Origin: Diplosphaera chodatii
Taxonomy: Eukaryota > Chlorophyta > Trebouxiophyceae > Prasiolales > Stichococcaceae
Direction of reading: 5' to 3'
DNA length: 64,000 nt
NCBI GenBank assembly: GCA_032358165.1
Contig: JAALGY010000015.1
Coordinates: 2,294,001 to 2,358,000 of the forward strand
Shown: positions 1 through 13,400 of the stretch, in pieces
Layout: each line of letters starts with the position of its first letter
How positions within the stretch are numbered: the first letter of the stretch is position 1
The notes under the pieces: model-generated
Seen by the model: only the letters and a program-made list of their open reading frames with translations
The model's database searches: none
Told to the model about the DNA's origin: nothing
Made by a program: the position numbers and the translations under genes

Positions 1-1183
<1,183 letters not shown>

Positions 1184-1740
1184 CCAACTCGATCCAACTG
1201 GCAGAAGTCTGTATTACGGAGCCACTGCACCGTGGGGTCTAATGCTTGCGGGTTGATGCACGATCTCAATGCATAGCATGCAGCTGCTCATGAGCTCATC
1301 GGATGTACACGTACTTGTGCGCAGCAAGCTGTTTCTTTGGATTTTCCATGGAAACCCGCGCGGGGTGGCGACGCTGACTAACGCCCCTGTAGTCAGCAAC
1401 CATGCGCAGCGTGCGCAGCATCATGCTTACACTTCACCTGTAACAATCGCATGTCTAGGAGGTTCTTGTGATCCCGTAGACGGCACCATCAGCTTACCAT
1501 CCGCAGTCGACCGGGTCCCCATCAGCCTTGCTGGGTGCCAACTACTGCCACAAAGTTGCAGCATCTGGGTGCAGCAGCGTGCAGTCCATCAGTAGCATCA
1601 CAGCTTGCTTGTGCGCAGATCTGCGTGTCCCACAACCAGACGGGCTGTTGGAGTCTCCAAATCCCAGTCCACGGCGCTGCTCCATTGAGGTTGCGGCAGC
1701 AGGACCCGTGCAGCCCGTGCATCAACGGTAGCGCAGCCCT
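1184..1740. other. Intergenic, divergent promoter region
   Basis: Spacer between the 5' ends of the MAPK (-) and AP-2 sigma (+) genes. It should hold both promoters and 5' UTRs. I see no coding segment, RNA gene or obvious TATA box in it. Confidence 0.5.
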
Positions 1741-2723
1741 ATGATACGCTACCTGCTGCTGCAAAATCGGGCGGGGAAGACGCGGCTGGCAAAGTACTAC
1801 ATCCCGCTGGATGATGCGCAGAAGCATGCCCTGGAGTACGAGGTGCACAAGCTGATCGCCAACAGGGACCCCAAGTTCACCAACTTCGTGGAGGTGAGGA
1901 GCTAACAGTTGCACAGAGCCACCTCACGGTGTCAGGCATGTCAGCTGACATTCCGCAGCATCCAGGGTGGTCTCCATTGGCAACACCACAGAGGCGCTCT
2001 GGCTACATCGCTCATATGCCATTTAACTGCTGCAGTTCAAGGCGAACAAGGTGGTGTACCGGCGATATGCGGGCCTGTTCTTTGCGATGTGTATTGACGT
2101 GACGGACAATGAGCTTGCGTACCTGGTGAGCTGCAGCCATGGGCAGAGCATGATGTGCCCCATGTTGTGTTGCTGGTCCCACCGCACTGCTGTCTAGTTG
2201 CACGCTTGACTGCCGGGTGTCTGTTGAACCAGAATGTAGCATGCTGGCGGCCATTCCGGACCTGAACGTCATCATTTGACAACAACGGCGTGCAGGAGAG
2301 CATCCACCTCTTTGTGGAAATCCTGGACCACTATTTCAACAATGTGTGCGAGCTGGACCTGGTGTTCAACTTCCACAAGGTACTGTCTGCTGCATGTACA
2401 CCGCACTCGCAAGGGCTTGTGACGAATGTGCCTTGTTGTTTGATGGTCTTGATTGCATGTGTGCCGGTTTTCAATTCTGCACAATGCCCTGCAGGTTTAC
2501 TTGATACTGGACGAGTTCATTTTGGGGGGCGAGATCCAGGAGAGCAGCAAGCGGGTCATCCTGGAACGGCTTGCAGGTGCGATTCTCATCAACTGAATAT
2601 AGTCAGGCCTGATATGCATCGGCAAATGGCACGCAAGCCTATGATGTGTTGCAAGCGTAAGTGCTGCGGAGCATATTACTGTTGGTCTGTGGTCATGCAG
2701 AGCTGGACAAGATCGAGACATGA
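1741..2723 (+). CDS. AP2S1: AP-2 complex subunit sigma (clathrin adaptor small chain)
   Basis: Small sigma subunit of the AP-2 adaptor, which links cargo and clathrin at the plasma membrane during endocytosis. Exons are 1741-1893, 2036-2125, 2296-2379, 2495-2576 and 2701-2723, and all phases agree. They give 143 residues, against 142 for animal AP2S1. The protein starts [20 protein letters not shown] and carries [22 protein letters not shown]-like [13 protein letters not shown] and [20 protein letters not shown], which are diagnostic of AP-2 rather than AP-1 sigma. It ends [11 protein letters not shown]. The gene converges on the SDR gene only 145 bases from its stop. A TGTAA poly(A) motif lies at 2821-2825. 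Confidence 0.97.
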
Positions 2724-2767
2724 GCACTCAGGGATGGTGCACTCTGCAGCTGACCGCTGAATGTTGG

Positions 2768-2772
2768 TTACA
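2768..2772 (-). terminator. Probable poly(A) signal TGTAA of the SDR gene
   Basis: The complement of TTACA is TGTAA, 97 bases downstream of the SDR stop on the minus strand. It lies within the AP-2 sigma 3' region, so the two convergent transcripts probably overlap. Confidence 0.45.
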
Positions 2773-2820
2773 AAGTTGACAGATGATCTGCAGTGGTTTG
2801 GGTCCATACGCTTCTGGTCC

Positions 2821-2825
2821 TGTAA
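2821..2825 (+). terminator. AP2S1: Probable poly(A) signal TGTAA of AP-2 sigma
   Basis: TGTAA is the usual chlorophyte polyadenylation motif. This copy is 98 bases after the stop codon and lies inside the 3' UTR region of the convergent SDR gene. Confidence 0.5.
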
Positions 2826-2868
2826 AGCTCAGTGAATTCCAGAGCGTACTACCAGGCAATGACTCAGT

Positions 2869-4715
2869 TCAGACCATGAACGGCGTTTGCTGTCTGCTGG
2901 CAATCGCAGCCAGCCCCTCCCTATACGAAGGGAACCTGAGCTCGACGCCCAGCTCATCTTTGATACGATGGTTGGACACCCGCTTCTCTGCCAACCCTAC
3001 CAACTGAGCAGCGTCATCGCCCTTGGGCTGATCCATGGACATCTGCTTCTGCTGTATATCCAGCAGCTGGCAAGCGAATGCCAGCACCTCGGACCTGCAC
3101 AACAAGCACCGATGTTGTGCTGCTGTTGTCCCATACGCCACGCTGCATAAGACTCTTGGCAAGCCCGTGGTGCCCCATAGCACTGAGATTACAGCAGACC
3201 TGGGAGCAGGCTCGTCGTCGACAATGTTGTAGACCGCGCCCGGTCGAGGCTGCTGCATGCTGGCGCACATGGTCATGCACACATCGTGCACGTGGCAGCG
3301 CGCAGTGAAGCGCTGCCTGCCGCGTCGCGCTTGGCTGGCGCTGACATTCTGCATACGATTGCAAATACGCCTTGATCGCTACACCAGGCAATGAACGTGC
3401 CCATTCTGATGGTTCATCAGCAAGATCCAGGGTGTGCAACTGTTGGGCATACCTGCTGTTGCGCTGCCTCCAGTGCATTGCGTCCGGGCCCGTAGATGCC
3501 TGCGCCTCAATCGGGTGCCTGGCATCGGTCGAGTGCTTTGCCTGCTTGCGGGTGTCAGGCTGTCTACAGGATATCTGCATGGCAGGCTCACCGCCAAGCC
3601 GGAAGATGTGCAGCGGCAGCCCGTGCTCCAGGTGCAGCGCTGTCCACGCCTGCTCAGCCCGCAGCCGCGCCAGGTTCTTCCCGCTGTCTGCCCTCGTCTC
3701 TGAGCTGCTAAGTTGCCACAAACTGACGTGAAGACATGTAGGCCCAGAGCAAGCCGCACAGGGCACGGGTGAGCCCCACTGGAGAAAACTGCTGCAGTGC
3801 TCCCAACCAACAAGCAGGAGTGGGCTGAAGCAGGACTCACTCTTCATCGACCCACTGCCCCTGGTGGTCACCGTACACGCCCGTGCTGGACACATAGCCG
3901 ACCCAGCTGACGCTGCCGGCGACATGCAGCAGCTGGGGCATGCACGACAGCAGCACCTGCACACTTTCACCAAGCATTTGAGGCATGTGTAGGCATGGTC
4001 TAGATCCAACCATGCCAACTGCCAAATGAATGCCACGCTCGACCATTCAATCGGCGATATGGACGTGCAGTGCCCACGATGCGCACCGGATCCTGATCAA
4101 AGTCTGCCACCGGCGGCACGGTGCTCACGATATGGCAGCAGGAGCCCAGCGCCCGCCTGGCGTCTGGACTGCACTGCTGCACGCCAGGCATTAATGCATG
4201 CCATATGAAGCAGGCATATGGTCAGCAGCAGCAGTCAGCAGCGTGTGAACATGCTGACCTGAGCGCCTGCTCATTGTCGGAGTCCAGCATGTGCGCATCC
4301 ACGCCCTCGGCCCTGAAGTTCTCGCAGGCCTCCTCATCTCGACAGGTGCCGCACACATGCCTGCATCCGCAGGAAGGCATCATGGGGCAAGCCGCTGCAT
4401 GACCCATGTGCATGTCTGCCTCTGCTGCACAGCGGAAGACACCACAGGGCATCGCACCAGCCCTGCCTCTTCAGCTCAGCTGCCAGAGCAACGCCCACAT
4501 ATCCTAACCTGTGTACAAAACAGCGATGCGGGTTCGCCATCACATCCTGCACTGAAAACTTGCAGGCGGATGCTCAGTAGGCGGCTCAACAAACCCCAAC
4601 TTGCAGTGACAAGCAGACATCACCCGAAGATGAAGATCCTGCCGGCGGATTGCAGTCTGTCGGTCCTGAGACTGAGCGTGGTTGCGGCTGCTGCTGCTGC
4701 TGCTGCTGTGGCCAT
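2869..4715 (-). CDS. NAD(P)-binding SDR, YeeZ-like epimerase/dehydratase family
   Basis: An extended-SDR Rossmann protein of the nucleotide-sugar epimerase type; the substrate is unknown. Nine exons run from 4624-4715 through 4458-4508, 4259-4360, 4087-4156, 3841-3956, 3592-3707, 3453-3499 and 3200-3348 to 2869-3094, summing to 322 residues in one frame. An Ala-rich N-terminus (a CTG run on the plus strand) leads into IFIFGLGYVGVALAAELKRQG, the NAD-binding glycine motif, split by intron 1. Later come YVSSTGVYGDHQGQWVDE, with the SDR Ser/Tyr region, then FRLGGIYGPGRNAL and AVYNIVDDEPAPRSEVLAFA, which match bacterial YeeZ and plant homologues. A plastid location is possible from the N-terminus but not shown. 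Confidence 0.9.
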
Positions 4716-5245
4716 CCGACATGGTTTGCTGGGATGCCGGACGCTTCTGTATGCGATTATCCGGCAACCAAGTGCTCTGTCGTCTGCGATTTGCCGTCTG
4801 ATTGGTGCTGCGCAGGTGTGACTCCGCCATGACAAGGGTGTGTCACAGCGGCAGCCCGTAGTGAGCATTGATGTCACTGGATCTGAACCTAATAGAGATC
4901 TCTCTGCAAACATCTACCAGCATAACGCACTATGATTGACACAACCATGTGCCTTGATCAATGCGTCGAGAAAAGAGTCCTGCCGGTGCGGCTTGATGAT
5001 TTCCCTGATGGGATGGTCACACAGGCACACGCCCCTAGAAGGTCATTCAGGCAGTTTGTGAGACTAGTGTGGCGACCATCTGCATTGTGCAGGCCGCGAA
5101 ATATGGTGCACCTGCGGTTCGCTCCTTTGACCTGGCGTTGACCAGTGGCTTTTTGCAACGCCCCTGTTCCAGACCTCTCGCGAGCTGCAACGATGCTATC
5201 ACGATTCTACGGCAGTTCTACGCCTGCATCAACCACACAGTCAGC
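4716..5245. other. Intergenic, divergent promoter region
   Basis: Separates the SDR (-) and rhodanese (+) start codons. Only shadow reading frames are seen here, with no RNA gene or repeat beyond the end of the CTG run. Confidence 0.45.
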
Positions 5246-8200
5246 ATGCCTGCCATGATGCAGCCCATCGCAATGCGCAGGGCGCCTGCTTTTGTGGCTG
5301 CCCAGCAGGGCAAGGCCGCGAAACCGGCCGTTGTGCCCAGGACGTCCGACACAAACTGCTCGCGGATCGCAGCAGTAGGCAAGTCAATGCCGCACTGACT
5401 GCAATCACTCGTAGCTGTGATCAGTCGCGAAAGCAATGGCAACGGATACGCTGCACGATCAACGTGCATTGTCGCTGCATGCATCCTGGCTACGTAGTAC
5501 AGCGAGGACCATGCATGCAGCCGCATATCAGTATCTGGAACAGCCATGGGTCTCAGTGCAGATCAGCAATGGTACTCTTTATAATGGATCCGCTGTGCCG
5601 ACGCAGGCAAGCCGGCGCTGCTGGCGCTGCCGGCGTTGCTCCTGCGTGTGCCGTCAGCCATTGCTGAGGAGATCGAGCAGGCCAGCGAGAGCGCGCGCCA
5701 GGCCCTGACACAGGTGACCCAAGCTGACCCCAAAACACACGTGCAAGGCGGCACGGAGCAGACCTCAGTGCCTGGATATCGCTGCGTCAGGCACAGCCAC
5801 CCATCCGGCATCCACAGGGTGATCTGAGACATGCACCGATCGCCGCAGGTGCCAGCAGATAAGGTGCCGCAGTGGAGCCAGGTGCAGGTGCCAAAGGGCA
5901 TCAAGGCGCCCGACGATCTGGCGAACCTGTTTGGCGGCAATGTGAACCCGCTGCTGCTGCTGGGCGCCGTCGCTGCCATCGCCGTCCCTGCACTGCTCTT
6001 CCAGGTACGGGGTGTCGATCCTTGAAGGTGCTGTCTGACGGCACCGACTGCATTTTTGGGGCCATACCTCAGCATGTCTGCGGCGATATGTCGCCCGCCG
6101 GTGCACGCCGCGAAAGAGGGCCACCGCTCTGGTGCAACACTGCGCAGGCACTCAACCCGGGGTCCAAGGCCAAGGGCTCGTCAGCGGGCAACGTGCTCAA
6201 GGCGCTGGCCGAGGACCCGCGCACGCAGCTGGTGGACATCCGCTCCCCCGCGGCGGTCAAGTCGCAGGGCACCCCGGACCTCTCCGCCACACGCCGCCGC
6301 TCGCTGTCGCTGCCGTTCACCCGGGTGAGCTTGGCAGCCGTGTCACGCAAAATTCCCCGTCATCAGGGTCCAGTGCAAAACCACAATAGGGGAAACGGCC
6401 TGGACCATTCGTGAGTGCATTGAAACATGTGACCACATGCCTGCAATGAGATACAGGGTAACCACAGCGGGGCTGTACGCCAATGCAACATTGTGCAACA
6501 TTGTGCAGCTCACGAAGCGGGGGGAGCCAGAGGAGCCGGTGGCGGACTGGGGCAGCAAGCTGGCCAAGCTGTCGGCGCTCAAGTCGGACAGCGTGGTGGT
6601 GCTGCTGGACGCGTGAGCCCGTCGTCACTCTGTCTCCTCTGCGCATGTCAACGAGACCCTCAGCACTCCAGCAGTGGCACATCTGCAGATGTTGAACCTG
6701 TGGTCATGCAGCTGGGGTGCAGCGCAGCACTTATAGGTGGGTACAGTTGTCATAGTACGGTTTGTAGCATACCCATGAAAAGGCCAGGTTCATGGCTGCA
6801 GGGATGGCAGGTCAGCACCGAAGGCAGCGGCTCAGATTCCAGCTGACGCGGTTGATGAGATCTTCTACGTCAACGGCGGCGCTGATGGCTGGGAGGTGGG
6901 ACACCCTGCCAGCTTGCAACGAACAGCTTCCCTGGCAGCCATTGTTTCCAGTGGCGCATGGAGCATGTCGACCTGATATGGCTGTGGATTCCACGAGGGG
7001 TTTGAGGGGTTGCCGTCACAGTGTCGAATGTGATGCTGCGCAACAGAAGTCGGGGGCGCCGTGGAAGGAGCCGGGGCGCGGCGGCTTCTCGCTGCCGGAC
7101 TTTGGCGGCGTGGGGCAGGCGATCTCCAAGGGTGCTGGCACGCTGAAGGTCAAGGGCTTCGGCAAGTCGGCCGACGGCGGCGAGGAGGTGGGCTGTCCTA
7201 CGTTCTTGCAGTGCACCCAGCAGTGCGCCCAGATCATGCTTAGCAGGAACGAGCTCTGGAACTTAGCCTGCAGGGTTGGGAAGCTCCTAGCAGCCTATCC
7301 TGCGGGTTTCGTGAGCACCCATGTACCATGCTCCCGCCAGGGTCTCTGCTGACAAGTATATGCATTGTACGGGCACAAGATCCATGGGTTGCCATGCCCT
7401 GCGCCCCGCAGCACGCCAGCTGGTCGCATGCCTGCGCTTCCCAGCGGGGGCCCTGTGTTGATGCTGTCGCACCTGCAGGGGGGTGCGCAGGTGGCGCCGG
7501 GGCAGGCTGTGCCTGCTGGCTCGGACTCGTGGTAGCCGGTGTTCGCTGCAGGGGGGTGCGGCGGTGTCGCTGGGGCAGGCGTGACACAACGTACACAAGG
7601 CTTCGCATGCCAGATTCAGGAGGACGGTACTCAGAGGAGGTAATTTCTCGCTGCAGGGGGGCTCGGCGGTGTCGCCGGGGCAGGCGATCTTGGGGGCGGG
7701 CGCGGTGCTGGGCGGCTACCTGCTGCTGGCCAACACGGGGGTGCTGCTGGAGCTGGTGGGCGTGGCGGCCGCCGCGCAGCTGGTCTCCAAGAACTTCCTG
7801 TACGCCGAGGACCGCAAGCGCACCACCAAGGCGCTCCGGTGCGCGGCGGGCCCACCCTGGGGCACCTCTGAGCAGCTCAGACAGCAGCGTGTCAGCTCAC
7901 TCTTGCCGACTAGGGTGCGGCCATGGGTCGCATCAGGATCCAAGGTACTGTGCAGACGTTCATGGATCGACATGGACAAGACTGCAGCCCAATCTCCGGC
8001 GCTCCCGAGTACACAGCGCAGCCATGAGCAGGCATTGGCTTCGAGGAATACCTCGGTGCAATCGATCACACTTACATCGTGCAGGGAGTTTGTGGACGAC
8101 AAGGTGGCGGTGAAGAACGTGGGGCAGGACCTGCAGAAGATCTCCAATGTGCTGCTGGAGAGCGGGGAGGAGGTGGCTGACAGCGTGAAGAGCAAGGTGA

Positions 8201-9249
8201 GACTCGCTGCAAATGAAGGCATACAATATGGCGTGCTGCTTGCAATCAGCCATAGCGATACAGGCAACCAGGCAGATCGACGGATTCGATGGGTACCTGT
8301 AACATGCAAGGATGTGTGTGCATGTGCAGCATAGATGCTTGTTGGCGCTCGGCTAAGCTGGACGGCATTCTACCAACAGTGCAGACCGCCTGCCCGGCTG
8401 CAAAGCAGCGTGCGACTCACTACAAGGACCTGTGTTGAGTCGGGCCATCTTCCCCTGCTGCAGGCAGACTCTGTAGCAGAGGATGTGCCAGGGAAGCTGA
8501 AGGAGGCTGCAGGCAAGGTGGGAGACAAGGTCGGGTCGGCAGCCAAGGAGGTGAGTTCAGCAACCTACAGTGCTGCGTTCTAAGAGCTGCACTGTCTGCC
8601 GTCGACAGTTCATCTTCGGCATCTGCTTGGGTGCCAGCTTGATGTGTGTCACTACCGCGAGCCAGGTTTGTGGGCAAGGTAGGAGTGTATGTGCATGCAG
8701 GCAACGGGCAAGGCTGAGAAGCAGGTTGACAAGGCTGAGAAGAAGGTTGACAATGCCACCAACAATGGCGCTTCAGAAGCAGTGGTGCGTCCTGAGGCAG
8801 CTGCGTAGCATTGTGTGCGTGTCACAACTTGTCTATGGACATGACACACATCATGTACACGTCGACATTGCGCTCAAGTCAGTGTAGTTCTGTGTGTTTG
8901 CGCATGTAGGGTGACGCAGCTCAGGAGGCTCAACAAAAGGTGCGCATGCTGCTGATCTGGACACATGCATAGGGCTGAAGTGTCGGCGCCAAGCCGCTGC
9001 TATCATATGATCTTGCGCATAGCCTCCAACGTCATTGGCATGCTTGCAATGGCGCCTCTGATTTTGTGCAGGCCGAGCAGGCGAAGGAGGAGGCAAAGGG
9101 GTGGATCGACTCCTGGCGGTACGTGCTTCTCCAATGAGATGACCAACTGCAGGGTCATGCAAATGTGGTGTCCACAAATCAGTCCTTTTCATGAGGACTT
9201 TTACCTAACAGCTGCCCGTCCGCATATGTGCAGGAGCAAGCAGAAGTGA
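5246..9249 (+). CDS. Plastid rhodanese-domain protein with membrane segments and helical tail
   Basis: A thylakoid-type rhodanese-like protein related in layout to CAS/TROL/STR4; no enzymatic activity is claimed. Exons: about 5246-5374, about 5610-5713, 5849-6004, 6148-6324, 6509-6612, 6802-6895, 7047-7187, 7657-7838, 8085-8196, 8464-8550, 8701-8784, 8910-8939, 9072-9118 and 9234-9249. The first junction is unresolved. An Arg/Ala transit-like N-terminus precedes a hydrophobic, thylakoid-signal-like stretch (PALLALPALLL) and a helix before the rhodanese part (LLLLGAVAAIAVPALLF). The rhodanese region has LVDIRSP, SVVVLLDADG and FYVNGGADGWE. The loop after LLDA lacks an obvious catalytic Cys, so it is probably non-catalytic. 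A second hydrophobic segment (AILGAGAVLGGYLLLANTG) follows, then an LEA-like charged helical tail rich in AEKQVDKAEKKVDN-type repeats, ending WIDSWRSKQK. Confidence 0.83.
7473..7686 (+). repeat. Three imperfect copies of an intron-end/exon-start module
   Basis: Copies at 7473-7509, 7543-7581 and 7648-7686 each contain CTGCAG followed by a G run and a segment ending GGGGCAGGC. Copies 2 and 3 differ at 3 of 39 bases. Copy 3 contains the real acceptor (exon starts 7657). Using copy 1 or 2 would add a premature stop after 18 or 10 codons. Confidence 0.8.
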
Positions 9250-10474
9250 GGACCTGCAGGACTACAGGCACCACATATCTGGCGTTGCCGGGGGCTGATT
9301 AAAGGACTGACGTGTTGCAATTGGGTTGACACCTTCTTGTGGTCGCAAGATTGCGCTCAAGTTGATACGTTGCACACTAATTTTGACGCCCTGCAGTCCA
9401 CTTGACATGTTGTATGTCGTGGTCGACCAGAAGATCCGTTCCTGCAGACTTGTTTTCAGTTTAGTCGACTCAACAGTAGGCCGATGCACCATCATCTAAC
9501 GACCCTATCCTGCACTCCAATCCAAGCTGTATCAGCTGATCCTAAATCCCCAGTCGTTCATCGTTCCAATGTTCCCTGTCCTGAATCCCCTGAAAGCAAG
9601 ACACATGCAGCGCCGCTGCAACCAGAAGAGCCGTCCTTGATCACCTCCCCCGAACCAAACATCCTCCGCACTCTCCTACTATTCAAAGCCAACCCGATTG
9701 ACACTTCAAACCAGCTGATGACAGATGTGACTCTCCGCGTGCTGCAAACCCTCAGAGCAGGTTGCTGATAAACATCTACAGCAAAGGCACAAAACAGCAT
9801 GATTCACCACAACAATGCGCAACACCCAACAGCAGCAGCAAATCAGTATGCAAATCAGGCCCAAAGGCAAATCAGCCTCCAGTTTCCTTCAAGCAGGATC
9901 AGGTTGCAGAGGGCTACTCGTTGCAGAACTGTGACATATCTGCACGGCCACAACTATTGCATATGGCCGATCAACCCGCAGGCAGGCTTGCCTGCCTACC
10001 CTCACCCCTGCATTGCATGTTCCTACCCCATGCAGCAAACTGCACCTCTTGCATGCTTGGGCTTGAGGAGGTCTGCCATAGTTCGTTGTGTGGCATCTTC
10101 CTGAGTTGTTGATCTGTAAGGTCCACTGCAGCAGCTTGTTGGCCCAGCTGACCATCCCATAGGCACAGGCGCCATTATTCCTTGTTCCCGCCGCCACTAA
10201 CGCTGCTTGACCTTCGAGCTTTGATTCCACAGCCAGTATGTTCAGACTGCCAAAAGCGATATGCCGGCTACACAAGCGTAACCATTGGCATGCTGTGCCT
10301 TCAGCAAGTTGCCCAGTCATCCTCATCCTCATCTGCCATGTCACATCTGATGGCAGAAGCTGACAACTACCATTCCTTCAGAACATGTCACCGATCTGCC
10401 AATCAACCTGCGTGGAGGCACGCGGGAGGTTGGCCCAATAGGGTACACTGTGCCCATAAGGATGCCACAAAGCA
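9250..10474. other. Intergenic between convergent rhodanese and AP2/ERF genes
   Basis: About 1.2 kb with lower GC than its flanks. All reading frames are short and lack family features. I see no RNA gene, transposon end or array here; it probably holds both 3' UTRs. Confidence 0.5.
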
Positions 10475-13400
10475 TCAACAATAATAATTCGTGGAGTGCG
10501 TGAAATTCACCTGTGGCAGAGGAAAGAACAGAGGATCTGCTTCAATGCTGGTGGACGCCATAGCAGCGGACTGGGCTGCTGGTGTGGCCGCTGCAGGCGC
10601 CAGCGTGTAATGACCGCAGCTCTTCGGCAATGGCGTGCTGGCTGTTGGTGGCATCTCGGGCGCGCCGGTTGTGATGCAGTTGCCGAGCTGCGTGGGCATT
10701 GGGATGGCAGCGGCGGTTGTACTAGCGGCATGTACAGTGCTGGTGGCAGCGATGGCAGCGTCGGCAGTGTGCTGTGGCAGTGCGAGAAAGGGTGGGTGTG
10801 TGACAGCCGCTGCCATCCGCTGCTGCTGCTGCTGCAGCACGGTGTTGCATGGCGGCTCAGCCTCGGGAGGCGGAAGGTGCATCGAGAAGGGCGTCTGGGC
10901 TGCCGTCACAGTGCTACCTGTCAGCATCAGCGTGCGGAACTGGACTATGTACCGTGCTGATGTCTACAGTCGTAGCACAGCAAATCACCATGAGGCAACA
11001 TGTGCCACAGCAGGCAACTTGGAAAATGGTGCCCATCAACAGCACCGCGCCTGCATTGGCAGGCCACATGTCGCCGTCCGCCCCAGCGTCCAGCGAGGCG
11101 AGAAAGTCCAGCAGGTCCGCTGCAGAGCCACTGCCTGATGCAAAGCATGCTCCTAGATCAGCTAATAAGTGTAGTGACCCACACTGTCACAGCTGGCATG
11201 AGTCTTGCCCATCAACGGCTACCACTCCAGCGTAATCAACAAGGTGATCATGAGAGCACTGACATGCTCAGCGCTGCACCTGTGAGGCCGCCTTCCTGCT
11301 GCAGCAGTGTTGCGCCCCCGAGGTTGGGCGCCACGATGTCGTGTGGCAGCAGCGGGCCGGGCGACAGCAGGCGGGCAGCCTCGGAGCCGCTGGGTGCCGC
11401 TGCACTCGCCTGCAGTAGCAAGGTGCGCAAAGCTAGCTATCCCTATTGCCTAGCCAGCGATAACCTCAACAAGCGTTGACAACAGCAGTCTGCGCAGCTG
11501 CACCTCATATGACGGTTGCTGCCACGACTGCAGAGTAGGCAGGTGCAGTGGCGGGCAGCGGAAGGTGCCACCCATCTGCGAGGGCGCTGGGCCGCGGCCG
11601 CCAGTGCCCAGCACCAGACTGTCTCGCAGCTGCTGCGACGTCACTGCCTGCAAAGGAGGAGGTTAACGTCTGAAGGGGCTCGCAGAAAGTAAGCCTGCTG
11701 TGCGAGCTGTCTGCGTACCCATTGCACCTTGCCAGGGTGCTGGTACAGACTTGTGGAAGGGATGAGGTCAGGCAGCCCGTCGAATCGGAACCACAGCTGC
11801 TGACATCCTGACTTCTCACCAGCTCTGGATCAGGCTGCAAGCATGGTCGACATGCTTCGAGTTGCCTCACGTCACAGCAATCACGCAGCTGCATGATCAT
11901 GAGGTGAGTTGCGCACCGCGGCTGGGCGGGAGAAACCAGGAAGCGCGCAGGAGTGCTCCATCAGGTTGCCGTCGACCAGCTCAGCCGGCTGCACGCCAGC
12001 AGAGGCCACACCCATCAACAGAGGTCCACGTTTTCCTGTTGGGTTATGTTGGCAGCTTTTGGCAGGTACAATTGCTGTGCATCCAGGGTTTGGCTCCAGC
12101 AGGGCCTTGTCACATCGCTGCTGCATGCGTCATGACTTGAGGCTGCCGGTACATCTGCATCCAGATGAGTATTGCCAGAGCAGTCAGGTACCCGGACGCG
12201 GCGGCGGGGCTTGGGCGCGGGGATGCGCACGGGGGCGCCCTTGCTCTCCTGCCGCAGCAGCGCCACCACCTCCTCCTGCACTGAGAGCACTTGATGTCAT
12301 GGTGACGGTGCAACCGGTCATGTGCCGAGGGTAGCACAGTCCTACAATGTTCTTCCTGATGCAATTGGACTGCAGAGCTGAACCATGTGGATCAGTGTCG
12401 CATGTGCGCCTGCTTTTAGGCACAGGGTGTGCAGAGCTTCCCTAAAAGGGTAGCTCAGCTTGGGGCACCCCCTGCATGGTCTCGCCGGAGAGCAGCTACC
12501 TGCCATGCTGCCATGCATGGCCGGTTGCTCGAGGCAGGCACCAGGCAGGGCCATGGTGCTGATGATCTGCAGGTCAGCGCACGCACCGTGCTGAGCTCGT
12601 CCATGATGGGGCGCAGCGCATCGTAGTCGGCGGCCGGGCGGTTGAGGGGCCCGTCCTCGCCCCGGCACTTGAGCGCCATGATGTCGTGCGCCCGCCCCGC
12701 CTGCCCCTCCCGCTCGAACCCACCCTGTACGGAGGCAGGTAATGCCTCCGAGTCATTGCCTGTGCTAGCTGTCGTGTGCGTGAATGTGCTGCTGCTTGGC
12801 GCGCATGACCACAGGCAAGGTGCTTGTGAGGTTGTGCTGGCCGGCAGGCTACTGATGCCGAGCATTCCTGAGCGTTGACACGATGCCTTGCTCACCAGGT
12901 ACACCTGTTTCTTCTGAGTCCAGATGTGTGCCTGCGCAATCCACAGGTGTAGATTGTTGCTGCAGGGTCTTCAGATGGGAGCAGTAGATCACCATCAGCT
13001 TCCAGCATCTCACACAACTCTGCAGCAGGCACATCTGGACGCACCTCCCATCGATGCGTACGCCTGCACATGGCAGACCAGGAGCCCTCATGTCATGGTG
13101 TAAAGCAATGCATGGCGCTGATGACAAACTACTCTGCATCAGCGCAGCACAACAGCAGCCCGGCTTTTCCTTGTGCAGGCAATCGCATATACTCCCACAG
13201 GGTGCTGCCATGCCTGTGCTTGGTGACGCCACGAAAGACGGAGCTGGTGGTGCGCGGGTCGCGCCTGCCGGCGGCGCTGCGACGGCTGGCGGGCGGCCGT
13301 CGCACTCGCTTGGGGTCCTTGGCAACCGCCTCAGGCGCCTTGAGACAGCAGAGGCAGGGTTGACATCATAGGCCTGGTCAATCTCGGGGGGTTGTAGAAA

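Noticed and set aside
3014..4036. 340-codon open frame on the minus strand
   Set aside because: It joins pieces of SDR exons and introns in mixed frames. The conserved protein is recovered only by splicing.
4688..4708. CTG repeat as a possible unstable microsatellite
   Set aside because: It codes an Ala run at the SDR N-terminus, ordinary for GC-rich algal proteins, and is only seven units long.
8701..8808. Rhodanese gene ending at the in-frame TAG at 8806
   Set aside because: A good GTGCGT donor at 8785 and three further in-phase exons continuing the same charged helix make the longer form more likely.
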